NCBI GenBank assembly: GCA_902167325.1
Contig: LR632930.1
Coordinates: forward strand, 4,836,001 to 4,900,000
DNA length: 64,000 nt
Reading direction: 5' to 3'
DNA from: Chitinophaga pinensis
GTDB taxonomy: Bacteria > Bacteroidota > Bacteroidia > Chitinophagales > Chitinophagaceae
The notes under the pieces were generated by a model. That model was given only the letters and a program-made list of their open reading frames with translations, was not told the DNA's origin and did no database searches. How positions within the stretch are numbered: position 1 is the first letter of the stretch; the number at the start of each line of letters is the position of its first letter. Of the stretch, positions 27,176 to 36,586 are shown in pieces. A program made the translations under genes and the position numbers.

Positions 27176-27403
27176 TTAGCGTATTAAAGTCCTTAAAGTT
27201 TGAGAAGTAATACAACTTCTTGCAAAACGTACGGAAAGCCGTGCTGATACAGGCATACAACAACCCTGCTTCCGGCTTGGCATACCGGACAGCGCGAGAA
27301 ATGGGCTGTATGTTCAATCCTGACATTAGACAAATATAGGAAAAATTCCCCGTAAGACAAACCCGGCGGTGCCCAAATACCACTAACCGCCGGTAATTAT
27401 ATG

Positions 27404-27565
27404 TTAAAACCTGATCCTGGTGCCCGCATTCAGCCCCAAACCGCCAATATTGATATAACTCTTCAAATCATTCGCAGGCGCGTTATCGTTCTTATAATTG
27501 GTTTTAACACCCGTTGCACCCACTGGCGTATTGGAGTTCATAAGCGTTCTATCCTTACTTAACGA
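27404..27565 (-). pseudogene. C-terminal fragment of an outer-membrane beta-barrel protein
   Basis: The last 50 or so residues of a minus-strand frame end in SYINIGGLGLNAGTRIRF, with alternating hydrophobic residues and a terminal Phe, as in outer-membrane barrels. Nothing upstream continues a barrel; the frame runs into the 11-bp repeat array. It is read as a remnant whose 5' part was lost. Confidence 0.4.
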
Positions 27566-27596
27566 TTTAGGTGTTGAAAGGTTTTGACAACGTCTG

Positions 27597-27900
27597 AAGG
27601 CCGTGTCAGGCACTCGTGAAGAAGTCTAATCAGGGTCAAATCCGGGTCTAATAGAAGTGGCAAGGCCCGGGCAAGGGAGTAACAAGGCTCCCAACAAAGG
27701 GCTACGCGGCTGTTGTAAGGCCGTAACAAGGGGGTGAAAGGGTAATTAAACAGGGGGTAAATGGGAGTTACAGAGGGGTTAACAGGCAGTGAAGTATACA
27801 GGAACTCCCCGGTAAACTAACGGTAACTATACAGTAACCGTACAGTAAAGGTGGACTTGATGCGGAGTTAATGCGTATCTGATCTGTAGATGATATATAT
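27597..27900 (+). repeat. Long tandem array of degenerate 11-bp units (array 2)
   Basis: About 27 units stay in an exact 11-base register from 27597, for example 27597-27607 aaggccgtgtc, 27663-27673 aggcccgggca, 27674-27684 agggagtaaca, 27718-27728 aggccgtaaca, 27784-27794 aggcagtgaag, 27828-27838 tatacagtaac and 27872-27882 tgcgtatctga. Units share a central GT and an A-rich end (GTAACA or GTAAA). Similarity fades beyond about 27900. The array is non-coding and in the same orientation as array 1. Confidence 0.85.
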
Positions 27901-28044
27901 CTGATAGCAGGCATATAAAGGGAAGAAAGCGTGCCTGCAACGCATAGAACCGGCTGGCGGAGGAGTTGCCTGCCGTGTAATTTATGGGGCCGTATTGTTT
28001 GATAATGAATTACTTGCAACAAAATTTCCTGTAATGGCGGTGGG

Positions 28045-28809
28045 TTATTCCCGCGGTACGTGAGGCTGATCGTTCTTAGCGGGAGCGGTATTGCGGGATG
28101 GCTCAGGCTGCAGTTTGAGCAGCTTCTTACGGGTATGTGATTTTGTAACCACTACTTCCGTCGTTATGTCTTCAACAACAGCAATAATATCTGCTGCATT
28201 AAGCTTCCGGTCGTAAGACAGGCCGTCTTTCAGGAAGGTCCTCACCTGCAGGGTGATCAGCAGTGTACCTTTGCCGGGTACATCTACCGTCATATCCGCC
28301 CCTTCGAAGGGTTGCTCCAGGTCGATGTGCAGCACGTCTGCATCCATGCCTGTTACAGTACGGGGGGCGAAATCGATCCGGGTGGCGATGAGTTTTACTT
28401 CCATGCGCACGGCGTTTCCAAAGCCCTGTAGCTTTTGAGCAGGGATATGGAGTTTACCATCCTGAGAAAGTACAGGCAGTTCCGGGAAGAACTTCTCAAT
28501 ACCGGCATGCACGTTGAAGCGGAAGCCCTTCACGCCGGCATGGTTATTTCTGCCCGCGGCTACGATGGTACTGTTCAGCCGGTTCACGATCTGCCCGTCG
28601 CAAAGGATATCGATACCCGGAGCAAGCGCGCTGCGGATAAGGGCGCCTTTGCGGCTGGCAGCACCAAACCATTGTGCGGCACGACGGGTATTAACCGTTT
28701 GCCTGACCGTTTCCGGCGCAGAGCGTAAACAGAACTTACCGTTCCGCTTGTAAGCAATCACATTACCGACTTTACCGGTAAATGTGATGACAGAAGTTAA
28801 AAAAGCCAT
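28045..28809 (-). CDS. Bacteroidota-specific protein of unknown function (DUF6266-like start)
   Basis: 254 residues from the ATG at 28809 (seven codons after an alternative ATG). The N-terminus FTGKVGNVIAYKRNGKFCLRS, followed by an Arg/Ala-rich helix RRAAQWFGAASRKGALIRSAL, resembles DUF6266-type proteins, where a GKVGxVVxY strand and an arginine-rich helix recur. The rest is beta-rich. No signal peptide or membrane helix. Function is unknown; some relatives occur near secretion or phage-tail-like genes, but no such neighbours are here. Confidence 0.55.
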   Translation of the reverse strand: MAFLTSVITFTGKVGNVIAYKRNGKFCLRSAPETVRQTVNTRRAAQWFGAASRKGALIRSALAPGIDILCDGQIVNRLNSTIVAAGRNNHAGVKGFRFNVHAGIEKFFPELPVLSQDGKLHIPAQKLQGFGNAVRMEVKLIATRIDFAPRTVTGMDADVLHIDLEQPFEGADMTVDVPGKGTLLITLQVRTFLKDGLSYDRKLNAADIIAVVEDITTEVVVTKSHTRKKLLKLQPEPSRNTAPAKNDQPHVPRE

Positions 28810-28950
28810 TACATTCAGATTTTGTTGCAACTGAATATACGAAAATTATGCCGGATCGTAAGGAGTCCTACACGTAAACAGGTTCTTCCATAATCGGAAG
28901 AACCGCTTCTGCTTATGATGCTAAGATATAAAGGGGGCGGGGAAATGAAA

Positions 28951-30141
28951 TTAATGTGAAAACTGCGTTCCCGGCTGTGGCCAGCGCAGGAAACGCCGGG
29001 TGAGGATCTGGTAAACGATCAGCAGCCACAGCAGCAAACTGGGCATCGCCTTCGCCGCATACGGCACCACCAGGTTCTTCTTCACCCACGACGTTACGAG
29101 GTCGGAATGCGAAAAACTGGTTCCGATCAGCAAATACACGAAGAAGATGTTAGCCGCCATACTCCGCGGCTGCAGCATGAACCAGATACAGGCCGCCGGG
29201 AAGGCGATGATATAAGTGGGAGATTCAGAACTGCTGCTGTATAATACCGTAAAGATCAAAGTTGAGCAAAGGATCAGTAACTGATACCGAACATCATCCT
29301 TATACTTCAGCCAGATGTACTGCGCACCAAACAGCACCAGCGCAGGGCCTATCACAAAGAGATTAGACAGATGCGGAAGGCGGAAGGTGCGCTTGATGAA
29401 GCCCATCGCGGAAATATCCTGCAGCACAATGCCCTGTTCGATATTGGCATTCTTATCGTTCTTATAGACCAGTGCATGGTACCAGTCTTCATAACATTGT
29501 ACAATAAACCTCGGAGATGAAATGGCCATGGGCAGCACAAACAGCACCACACCCCACACAATCAGGCTTCCAATGAGTTTGAGCTTATGCCGGGAGAAGA
29601 AGAAGAATGCCAGTCCTACGATACCATACAACTTCGTGAAAGCGCCGAACATGATGAAGAACGCGGCCCAGAAGTCTTTCTCCTTGCGCATCAGCGTATA
29701 GGCGAAGATGATACAGGAGGCAATGATGGGGTTAAACTGGTAGTAGCTGCTGGCGGCCATGAGTTCATGGCTGGCAAATATCAGGATAAGGTTTTGTTGA
29801 ATACGGTTCAGCGGCAGCTGCCGGATGGCGAAGAAGAGTACGGTGGCATTGGTAAGCATCCAGAGGACGCTTCCCAGCCAGTCCGGCATTAGCGCGAAGG
29901 GCGCAATGAGCACGCTGAAAAGCGGCCCGTACATGTTCACATCGAAATATTCGGGATAAGGCCCGTAGAGGTTCTGACCGTTTACGGTATGAATGTAAAC
30001 GTGCTTGAAAATGGTGTAGTTGTTGAAATTGTTGACGGCGAATTCCTTCACCCCCACTATCAACGACAAACCGAACCAAAGCAACATTGCCAGCCATTCC
30101 TTTTCGCCCAGCCAGGCCAGTGTGATCCGTTTCTTCGACAT
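28951..30141 (-). CDS. GT87-family (DUF2029) membrane glycosyltransferase
   Basis: 396 residues with about ten membrane helices. The family pattern is visible in FNNYTIFKHVYIHTVNGQNLYG (first periplasmic loop with Asn/His in place of the usual acidic pair), MYGPLFSVLIAPFALMPDWLGSVLWML, and FFIMFGAFTKLYGIVGLAFF. GT87 enzymes transfer mannose or arabinose-type sugars from polyprenyl phosphate on the outer face of the inner membrane. Single gene, with no glycan cluster around it. The catalytic acidic residue typical of GT-C enzymes is not obvious, so activity is less sure than family. Confidence 0.75.
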   Translation of the reverse strand: MSKKRITLAWLGEKEWLAMLLWFGLSLIVGVKEFAVNNFNNYTIFKHVYIHTVNGQNLYGPYPEYFDVNMYGPLFSVLIAPFALMPDWLGSVLWMLTNATVLFFAIRQLPLNRIQQNLILIFASHELMAASSYYQFNPIIASCIIFAYTLMRKEKDFWAAFFIMFGAFTKLYGIVGLAFFFFSRHKLKLIGSLIVWGVVLFVLPMAISSPRFIVQCYEDWYHALVYKNDKNANIEQGIVLQDISAMGFIKRTFRLPHLSNLFVIGPALVLFGAQYIWLKYKDDVRYQLLILCSTLIFTVLYSSSSESPTYIIAFPAACIWFMLQPRSMAANIFFVYLLIGTSFSHSDLVTSWVKKNLVVPYAAKAMPSLLLWLLIVYQILTRRFLRWPQPGTQFSH

Positions 30142-30210
30142 GATGATTTTATTGAATACGGGCGCAAAATAGTAAAATCATCCCATAACTCACATCAACA
30201 CGCCCCGAGG

Positions 30211-30672
30211 TTATTTTTTATCCGTCGCTATTTTAATAACGATCTTCCGCACCTTCCCGGATCTGCCGGAGATAAGGTTGGGCATGTGCAGGTCTGTAGG
30301 ATAGAAGATCGCGAAATCGCCCGGTGTAAGCTTTGTGTAGAAAGATGGCCGGTCGGCATACAGCATAAAATCGTCGGCATCATCGTACGGACGGCTAACA
30401 GTTTGCCCCCTTAGCATATCATGCCCCACCAGCTCCTCTCCCGCTACGATGTATTGTACATCAATATGTTTGCGGTGCGATTCCATTTGTTCGCCTTCGG
30501 CGGGGATGGTATCGTATTCATTGACGATGGCGAAGATGCGATCGCCTTCTATGCTGTGTTTCCCTTTGTCCAGTTTAGTGAGGTCGGTGTTCCGGAGCCA
30601 CTGGAAGGCGGTTTGGAAGCGTTCGCCGAGTCCGGCGTATAGGTCTGCGTTTGCTAAAGTGTCTATGATCAT
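30211..30672 (-). CDS. YhcH/YjgK/YiaL-family protein
   Basis: 153 residues of a cupin-like fold. Signature pieces are WLRNTDLTKLDKGKHSIEGD, ESHRKHIDVQYIVAGEE and FAIFYPTDLHMPNL, which carry the conserved His and Glu metal ligands. Members include NanQ (YhcH), reported as an N-acetylneuraminate anomerase; others work on unidentified sugars. The gene lies 52 bases downstream of an AraC gene on the same strand, so it belongs to that regulator's transcript and probably helps the sugar pathway encoded across the divergent promoter. Confidence 0.85.
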   Translation of the reverse strand: MIIDTLANADLYAGLGERFQTAFQWLRNTDLTKLDKGKHSIEGDRIFAIVNEYDTIPAEGEQMESHRKHIDVQYIVAGEELVGHDMLRGQTVSRPYDDADDFMLYADRPSFYTKLTPGDFAIFYPTDLHMPNLISGRSGKVRKIVIKIATDKK

Positions 30673-30724
30673 AAGAAAGATTGGCGGGCAATATACGCCG
30701 TTTCCCCGTTCCGCAAAGCCGGAA

Positions 30725-31609
30725 TCAGGCGCCCCTTCGTAAACGGTATTGCTGGGGCGATACGCCCATGAGCTTGCTGAACATCCGGGAGAAGTAATAC
30801 GGATCTTCCACCCCCACTGAAAATGCGATCTCTTTGATCCGCATATCGGTAAACAGCAGGTACTGACAGGCTTTCTGCACTTTCAGGTGATGGAAATACT
30901 CCAGCGGCGAATACCCCGTGCGCTTCCTGAACACCGCGGAATAGTGACTGGCGGATAGGTTGGCAGAGGCCGCCAGGTCTGCCAGCGTGAGCGAAGCCGT
31001 CAGGTGCTCCCGCATATGGGAGATCGATTGCTCCACTGCATCGTGCGTTTCATGCTTTTCCGAAAGACTGAACGGCTCTTCGAACAGGAAGCTGGCCAGG
31101 TAATGCCAGAGGCACATATTGGCGTAACTGAGGTTATCACTCCCATAGCCTCGCTCCAGGCTGGCGTATATATCTTCAAACAGCCCCAGCCGCTTCTGCT
31201 GGAAGTTCACCTGCCCCATATAGCCCCCAAAGCGGCGCTCCATGGAGGCTACGGCATCCCCTGCACGCGGACCTTTAAAATGCACCCAGTAGATCGTCCA
31301 TGCATCGGTATCGTCAGACGCATAGTGGTGGGGGCGCCCGGCGGGGATGAGGATGAAATCTTCCGGTCCAAGGTGATACTCCCTGCCGGCAACAGTGGCC
31401 GTTCCACGGCCTTCGCGGCAATAGATGAGGATGTGCTGGTCGGTACCATGGCTCCTTTCCCGGAAATGGTACCGGGCTTTCGGGTAATAACCGATATCGG
31501 TGATATACAGGCTGCTAATGAGCGGGTCGGCCGCGCAGGGACCGGCTATGACTTTCTTTGGCAGCACAATGGCACGCTGCCCTTCAAAGCCTTCCTTCTT
31601 CCGGATCAC
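30725..31609 (-). CDS. AraC-family transcriptional regulator
   Basis: 294 residues starting at a GTG; a stop lies four codons upstream and no ATG is available nearby. The N-terminal cupin (about 45-170) has HILIYCREGRGTATVAGREYHL and ILIPAGRPHHYASD. The C-terminal AraC domain (about 190-290) has LADLAASANLSASHYSAVFRK and IAFSVGVEDPYYFSRMFSKLM. This cupin type senses sugars. It is divergent from the transporter, DUF5107 and GH2 operon; a perfect direct repeat in the shared intergenic region is a likely binding site. Confidence 0.9.
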   Translation of the reverse strand: MIRKKEGFEGQRAIVLPKKVIAGPCAADPLISSLYITDIGYYPKARYHFRERSHGTDQHILIYCREGRGTATVAGREYHLGPEDFILIPAGRPHHYASDDTDAWTIYWVHFKGPRAGDAVASMERRFGGYMGQVNFQQKRLGLFEDIYASLERGYGSDNLSYANMCLWHYLASFLFEEPFSLSEKHETHDAVEQSISHMREHLTASLTLADLAASANLSASHYSAVFRKRTGYSPLEYFHHLKVQKACQYLLFTDMRIKEIAFSVGVEDPYYFSRMFSKLMGVSPQQYRLRRGA

Positions 31610-31724
31610 GACGGGTTATTTTTCATAATAAAATCCATGTATTAACGAATATGGCACTGTTCAGGATAAAGATATAAAAAATATGGAATCATAAGATCGT
31701 CCATCATAACCATAAGAATACCCA

Positions 31725-31755
31725 TTGAACCCCTGCCAGGTAATTCCAATATTTG
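31725..31755 (+). promoter_or_regulatory. Probable promoter of the sugar transporter operon
   Basis: TTG at 31725-31727 and AATATTTG at 31748-31755, one mismatch from TAnnTTTG, are separated by 20 bases. The direct repeats at 31763-31799 lie immediately downstream. Confidence 0.4.
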
Positions 31756-31762
31756 TAGGATG

Positions 31763-31799
31763 ACTTTCCACGCCAATTTTTTCCATTACTTTCCACGCC
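31763..31799 (+). promoter_or_regulatory. Direct repeat, probable AraC-type operator
   Basis: ACTTTCCACGCC occurs twice, at 31763-31774 and 31788-31799, 25 bases apart in the same orientation. AraC-family proteins commonly bind two direct half-sites. It lies in the divergent region between the AraC gene and the transporter operon. Confidence 0.6.
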
Positions 31800-31885
31800 G
31801 CGTTTATCGCGGGCTATCCGGGTATTACGGATATACACAGGTACAGCAAGTACAACAGAACCGGTTCCAACATCAATAGAAAAGC

Positions 31886-33226
31886 ATGCAGAAAACGACA
31901 TTCCATCACCGCTACATCCTCGGTATTTCCTTCATCTCCGCTTTAGGCGGCTACCTTTTCGGCTTCGATTTCGCCGTGATATCGGGGGCACTGCCCTTCC
32001 TCCGCGAAACATTTGAACTGAGTGCCTGGTGGGAAGGCTTCCTTACCGGCTCCCTTGCGCTGGGATGTATGGCAGGCTGCGCCATGGCCGGGGCACTGGC
32101 AGAGCGGTATGGCCGTAAACCCGGCCTCATGCTGGCCGCCCTCATCTTCACCCTGTCGTCTTTAGGCATGGCCTTCTCCAATACCTTCACCATGTTCACT
32201 ACCATGCGCTTTGCGGCAGGCATCGGCGTGGGCATGGCATCGATACTCAGTCCGCTTTACATCGCGGAAATATCCCCCGCCCATCTGCGCGGGCGCAATG
32301 TATCCATTAACCAGCTCACCATCGTAATAGGCATCCTTGTCACCAACCTCGTGAATTACTTCCTTGCCGGTAAGGGCGAAGATGCCTGGCGCTGGATGTT
32401 CGGACTGGGCGCCGTTCCCTCCTTCATCTTTTTACTGGGCGTATTGCGTTTGCCGGAAAGTCCGCGATGGCTGGCTTCCCGCGGGCGTTACGATGAAGCA
32501 TCCAAAATCCTTTCACGCATTGGCTCCGGCGATTTCGCGGAGAATACGATCAGTGATATCCGCGCATCCCTGACTGGCCAAAGCCGCGCCACCCTGAAGA
32601 TGGTGTTCAGCAAGGCGGTACGCCCTGCAGTAGTAGTGGGCATTGTACTGGCCGTGTTCCAGCAGCTGTGCGGTATCAATATCGTATTCAATTACACCTC
32701 CACCATCTTCGCTTCCGTAGGTGCCGATCTCAACAGTCAGTTGTTTGAAACGATCTCCATCGGCATCGTGAACCTCGTATTTACCCTCGTGGCTATGTGG
32801 CAGGTAGATAAACTGGGCAGAAGGCCGCTCATGCTGGTGGGTTCCCTCGGACTTTCCATCGTGTACATCGTGCTGGCGCTGTTGCTCGAACAGCAGGCCG
32901 CCGTGGGCCTTGTATCGGTGTTTGTGCTGGCAGCCATTGCGCTGTATGCTACCTCACTGGCACCGGTTACCTGGGTGCTCATCTCGGAGATTTTCCCCAA
33001 TAAGGTGCGTGGACTGGCCTCGTCTGTAGCAATTGTGGCACTGTGGGGCGCTTATTTCATCCTCGTATTCACCTTCCCCATACTGGCCGAAAAGCTCGGT
33101 ACTTACGGACCCTTCTACCTGTACGCGGGCATCTGCCTCCTGGGGTTCCTCTTCGTACGCAGCAAAGTTTCGGAAACGAAAGGCAAAACATTAGAACAAC
33201 TCGAACATCATTTAACCGGACATTAA
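31886..33226 (+). CDS. Sugar porter-family MFS transporter
   Basis: 446 residues with 12 membrane helices. Sugar porter signatures are complete: RYGRKPGLM between helices 2 and 3, LYIAEISPAHLRGRNVSINQ after helix 4, PESPRWLASRGRYDEA before the central loop, QQLCGINIVFNYTSTIF in helix 7, DKLGRRPLMLVG between 8 and 9, and ISEIFPNKVRG. It imports a monosaccharide with protons (XylE/GalP-like). First gene of a three-gene operon, with 10 bases to the next gene. Confidence 0.92.
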   Translation: MQKTTFHHRYILGISFISALGGYLFGFDFAVISGALPFLRETFELSAWWEGFLTGSLALGCMAGCAMAGALAERYGRKPGLMLAALIFTLSSLGMAFSNTFTMFTTMRFAAGIGVGMASILSPLYIAEISPAHLRGRNVSINQLTIVIGILVTNLVNYFLAGKGEDAWRWMFGLGAVPSFIFLLGVLRLPESPRWLASRGRYDEASKILSRIGSGDFAENTISDIRASLTGQSRATLKMVFSKAVRPAVVVGIVLAVFQQLCGINIVFNYTSTIFASVGADLNSQLFETISIGIVNLVFTLVAMWQVDKLGRRPLMLVGSLGLSIVYIVLALLLEQQAAVGLVSVFVLAAIALYATSLAPVTWVLISEIFPNKVRGLASSVAIVALWGAYFILVFTFPILAEKLGTYGPFYLYAGICLLGFLFVRSKVSETKGKTLEQLEHHLTGH

Positions 33227-33236
33227 ACTAATAGCA

Positions 33237-36200
33237 ATGAGCATTAACGCTGTGAAGGTTTGGGAAGAAAATATCCTGATCCCGACTTACGGGACAGGCA
33301 CACCCGACAAAAACCCCATGTTCTTTGAAAAAAGAGTGTATCAGGGTTCCAGCGGGGTGGTATATCCCAACCCTGTCATAGAAAAGATCATGGACGAAAA
33401 GCAGGACGTGGAATGGAAAGCAGTATTCCTTGAAAACCGTTACCTGAAGATCATGATCCTGCCTGAACTGGGCGGGCGTGTACAAATGGCGTTCGACAAA
33501 ATCGGCAACAGGCATTTCATATACTACAACCAGGTTATAAAACCAGCACTGGTAGGCCTTTGCGGCCCGTGGATCTCAGGCGGCATAGAATTCAACTGGC
33601 CTCAGCACCATCGGCCAAGTACTTACGAAGCGGTAGACTTCACCATCGAAGAAAATGCTGACGGCAGCAAAACCATCTGGGTGAATGAGATCGAAAAGAT
33701 GTTCCGCACCAAGGGCATGGCAGGCTTCACCCTCCACCCTGATAAAGCATATCTCGAGATTACCGGCAAACTATACAACCGCACGCCGCTCCCGCAAACC
33801 TTCCTGTGGTGGGCTAACCCTGCGGTGAAGGTGAACGACGATTACCAGTCTGTTTTCCCACCGGATGTACATGCCGTATTCGACCACGGCAAGCGCGACG
33901 TATCCTCCTTCCCCATTGCCACAGGCACTTATTATAAAGTAGATTACGCACCCGGAACGGATATATCCCGGTATAAGAATATTCCCGTTCCTACTTCTTA
34001 CATGGCCATCCGGTCGGAATATGATTTCGTAGGCGGGTATGAGCATGATACACAGGCGGGCGTACTCCATGTGGCAGACCATCACATCTCCCCCGGTAAA
34101 AAACAATGGACCTGGGGGCATAGTGATTTCGGGAAAGCGTGGGATAAGAACCTGACGGATGAAGACGGTCCGTATATAGAACTGATGACCGGCGTTTACA
34201 CCGATAACCAGCCCGATTTCTCGTGGCTCATGCCATACGAGGAGAAATCATTCACCCAATACTTCCTGCCCTACCGCGAGCTGGGCCTGGTGCAGAACGC
34301 CAGCAAAGACCTCCTGCTGCACAGTACCCCTGAAAACGGTACGCTGCCCGTGAAAGTGTATGCCACCGGTCCTGAAACCAACCTTACCCTGCAGGTAAGT
34401 GTGAAAGGAGAAGTGGTATTTAAAGAAGTGTTCAGCGCATCGCCAGAACAGGTCTTCCGGCAACACATCCCGCTGCCGGAAGGCATTGCTGTGTCTGATA
34501 TAGAAACCGTGATACTGGGAGCTGACGGTAATCAAAGGCTCCGTTATCAGGCTGCAGCCCCGCAGGAAACTTCTATTCCTGCACCTGCTCAGGCAGCGCT
34601 GTCTCCGGCAGATACGGAAAACAACGAACAGCTCTTCCTTACCGGCATGCACCTTGAGCAGTACCGGCACGCTACCTACTCGCCGGTTGACTATTACAAC
34701 GAAGCCCTCCGCCGCGATCCGAAAGATGCGCGGTGCAATAACGCCCTTGGTGCCTGGTACCTCCGCCGTGGCCGGTTCGCCAAAGCAGAAAAGTTCCTCC
34801 GCAAAGCCGTGGAAACGCTCGTACAACGCAATCCCAACCCTTATGACGGGGAGGCGCTTTACAACCTCGGTCTTTGCCTGCAGCTGCAGGGCAGGTTGAA
34901 CGATGCGTATGAGCAATTCCATAAAGCGGTATGGAACAGTGCCTGGCAGGATAGCGGGTACTTTGCCCTTGCCCAGATCAGCATAGCCCGCAAAGATTAT
35001 ATAACGGCACTGCAGCAGATCGACTGGTCCATAGACCGCAACGGGCGCAGTAACAAAGCCCGTGCACTGAAAGCCACTATCCTCCGTAAGCTGGGCCGTA
35101 CCGAAGAAGCGCTGGCCGTTTGTACGGAAGGCCTCCGCAGGGATCTTTTCAACCTCGGCCTGTATCATGAGCAATGGCTTACCTATGATAAAGCCGGTAA
35201 CAGCGAAGCGGCAATCAATGCTAAAAGCACCCTCCTCCGCCTCGCACGCAACCACGCCACCAATTACCTGGAGCATGCGCTGGATAATGTCGCGGCAGGA
35301 TTGTATGACGAAGCCATCAGCTGGCTGAAGTTATTACCTGAAAATTCCTCTCCCCTGCAATACTACTACCTCGCCTGGTGCTGCCACCATACCGGTGATG
35401 CGCCTGCCGCACTGCAATACCTCCGGCAGGCAGCGGCGGCAAATCCCGCATACTGCTTCCCTAACCGGATGGAAGATGTGAACATCCTGCAATACGCCAT
35501 CCGCACCAATGCCGCTGACGATAAAGCCCCTTACTACCTCGGCTGCCTCTGGTATGACAAGAAGCAATACGATGAAGCGATTGACATGTGGCAGGAATCC
35601 ATCCGCCGTGGCGGACAATTCGCGACGGTGCACCGCAACCTCGGCATAGCGCTGTACAATAAGCGCAACGATGCCAAAGGCGCGTTGGAACATTTCGAAA
35701 AAGCATTCTCACTCGATACTACCGATGCCCGCGTGCTGATGGAACTCGACCAGCTCCACAAACGCGTGGGTTCCCCCGTAAAAGAGCGGCTGGCACGTTT
35801 GGAGCAATATCCCGCCGCAACAGCCCTGCGCGACGATCTGTATCTCGAACATGCTGCACTATACAACTTCATCGGAGAATACGAAAAGGCGCTGGCGCTC
35901 ATCCTGCAGCGAAAGTTCCACCCATGGGAAGGTGGCGAAGGCAAGGTATCCGGCCAATACGTATATGCCTTAACCGCCCTCGCCCGTGAAGATCTGGCTG
36001 CCGGTAAACCCGAAGCCGCTATAGACAAACTGCAACGCGCCCAGGAATGGCCCGACTCACTCGGCGAAGGCAAACTGTTCGGCATCCGGGAAAACGATGT
36101 GCATTACTGGATGGGCAAAGCATATGAAATGCTGCATCAGCCAGCCGAAGCAGCGCAATACTTCCAGCTGGCCACTGTGGGCACCTCTGCCCCTACGGCT

Positions 36201-36572
36201 GCCATGTATTACAACGATGCGCCGCCGGAGAAGATCTTCTATCAGGGCCTTGCATGGGCCGCGCTGGGCAATCCCGACAATGCAGAAGGCATTTTCCGGA
36301 ACCTTATTGCATATGGCGAACAGCATGCGCAGGATGAAGTACGCATCGAATACTTCGCGGTATCCCTGCCCGACCTGCTCATCTTCGAAGACGATCTCAA
36401 CGAACGGAACCGCCTGCATTGTGTGTTTTTGAAAGGGCTGGGTTATCTTGGCCTCGGAAAAGAAACAACTGCAGCAACTGCTTTCAAAGAAGTGCTCGGT
36501 AACGATATGCATTTTGGTGCAAAGGCGCACCTGTCCATTATTGAAGAAAAAACAACGGCAGCATCCGTTTAA
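33237..36572 (+). CDS. DUF5107 domain plus TPR-repeat protein
   Basis: 1111 residues without a signal peptide. About residues 1-330 form a DUF5107 domain, a mutarotase-like beta-sandwich: LENRYLKIMILPELGGRVQMAFDK, GPWISGGIEFNWPQHHRPS, and a HxxPGKKQWTWGHSDFGKAWD stretch are its hallmarks. From about 480 to 1090 there are at least a dozen TPR helices (for example ARCNNALGAWYLRRGRFAKAEKFL and APYYLGCLWYDKKQYDEAIDMW). Some DUF5107 proteins are thought to process carbohydrates, but I know no proven activity. The operon position between a transporter and a GH2 enzyme suggests sugar handling in the cytoplasm. Confidence 0.85.
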   Translation: MSINAVKVWEENILIPTYGTGTPDKNPMFFEKRVYQGSSGVVYPNPVIEKIMDEKQDVEWKAVFLENRYLKIMILPELGGRVQMAFDKIGNRHFIYYNQVIKPALVGLCGPWISGGIEFNWPQHHRPSTYEAVDFTIEENADGSKTIWVNEIEKMFRTKGMAGFTLHPDKAYLEITGKLYNRTPLPQTFLWWANPAVKVNDDYQSVFPPDVHAVFDHGKRDVSSFPIATGTYYKVDYAPGTDISRYKNIPVPTSYMAIRSEYDFVGGYEHDTQAGVLHVADHHISPGKKQWTWGHSDFGKAWDKNLTDEDGPYIELMTGVYTDNQPDFSWLMPYEEKSFTQYFLPYRELGLVQNASKDLLLHSTPENGTLPVKVYATGPETNLTLQVSVKGEVVFKEVFSASPEQVFRQHIPLPEGIAVSDIETVILGADGNQRLRYQAAAPQETSIPAPAQAALSPADTENNEQLFLTGMHLEQYRHATYSPVDYYNEALRRDPKDARCNNALGAWYLRRGRFAKAEKFLRKAVETLVQRNPNPYDGEALYNLGLCLQLQGRLNDAYEQFHKAVWNSAWQDSGYFALAQISIARKDYITALQQIDWSIDRNGRSNKARALKATILRKLGRTEEALAVCTEGLRRDLFNLGLYHEQWLTYDKAGNSEAAINAKSTLLRLARNHATNYLEHALDNVAAGLYDEAISWLKLLPENSSPLQYYYLAWCCHHTGDAPAALQYLRQAAAANPAYCFPNRMEDVNILQYAIRTNAADDKAPYYLGCLWYDKKQYDEAIDMWQESIRRGGQFATVHRNLGIALYNKRNDAKGALEHFEKAFSLDTTDARVLMELDQLHKRVGSPVKERLARLEQYPAATALRDDLYLEHAALYNFIGEYEKALALILQRKFHPWEGGEGKVSGQYVYALTALAREDLAAGKPEAAIDKLQRAQEWPDSLGEGKLFGIRENDVHYWMGKAYEMLHQPAEAAQYFQLATVGTSAPTAAMYYNDAPPEKIFYQGLAWAALGNPDNAEGIFRNLIAYGEQHAQDEVRIEYFAVSLPDLLIFEDDLNERNRLHCVFLKGLGYLGLGKETTAATAFKEVLGNDMHFGAKAHLSIIEEKTTAASV

Positions 36573-36586
36573 ATCACAGGAACATC

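Larger units (their letters stand above)
27098..28044. other. Decayed intergenic region
   Basis: Nearly 950 bases without an intact gene. From left to right it holds a minus-strand terminator (27141-27175), a doubtful minus-strand frame (27162-27329), a fragment of an outer-membrane protein gene (27404-27565) and a long 11-bp repeat array (27597-27900). The stretch 27900-28044 shows nothing further. Confidence 0.6.

Noticed and set aside
27162-27329. Minus-strand frame starting MSGLNIQPISRA, possible small protein or SRP-like RNA because of a CCGGAAGCAG stretch
   Set aside because: Its end lies inside a terminator hairpin, no homologue is known to me, and the RNA lacks the conserved SRP loop arms.
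27597-27900. CRISPR-like or minisatellite reading of the 11-bp array
   Set aside because: There are no conserved repeats separated by unique spacers, no cas genes nearby, and units drift too much for a recent minisatellite.
27768-28022. Minus-strand open frame of 84 codons across the right end of array 2
   Set aside because: It lies on the repeat and changes phase with it; composition is not protein-like.
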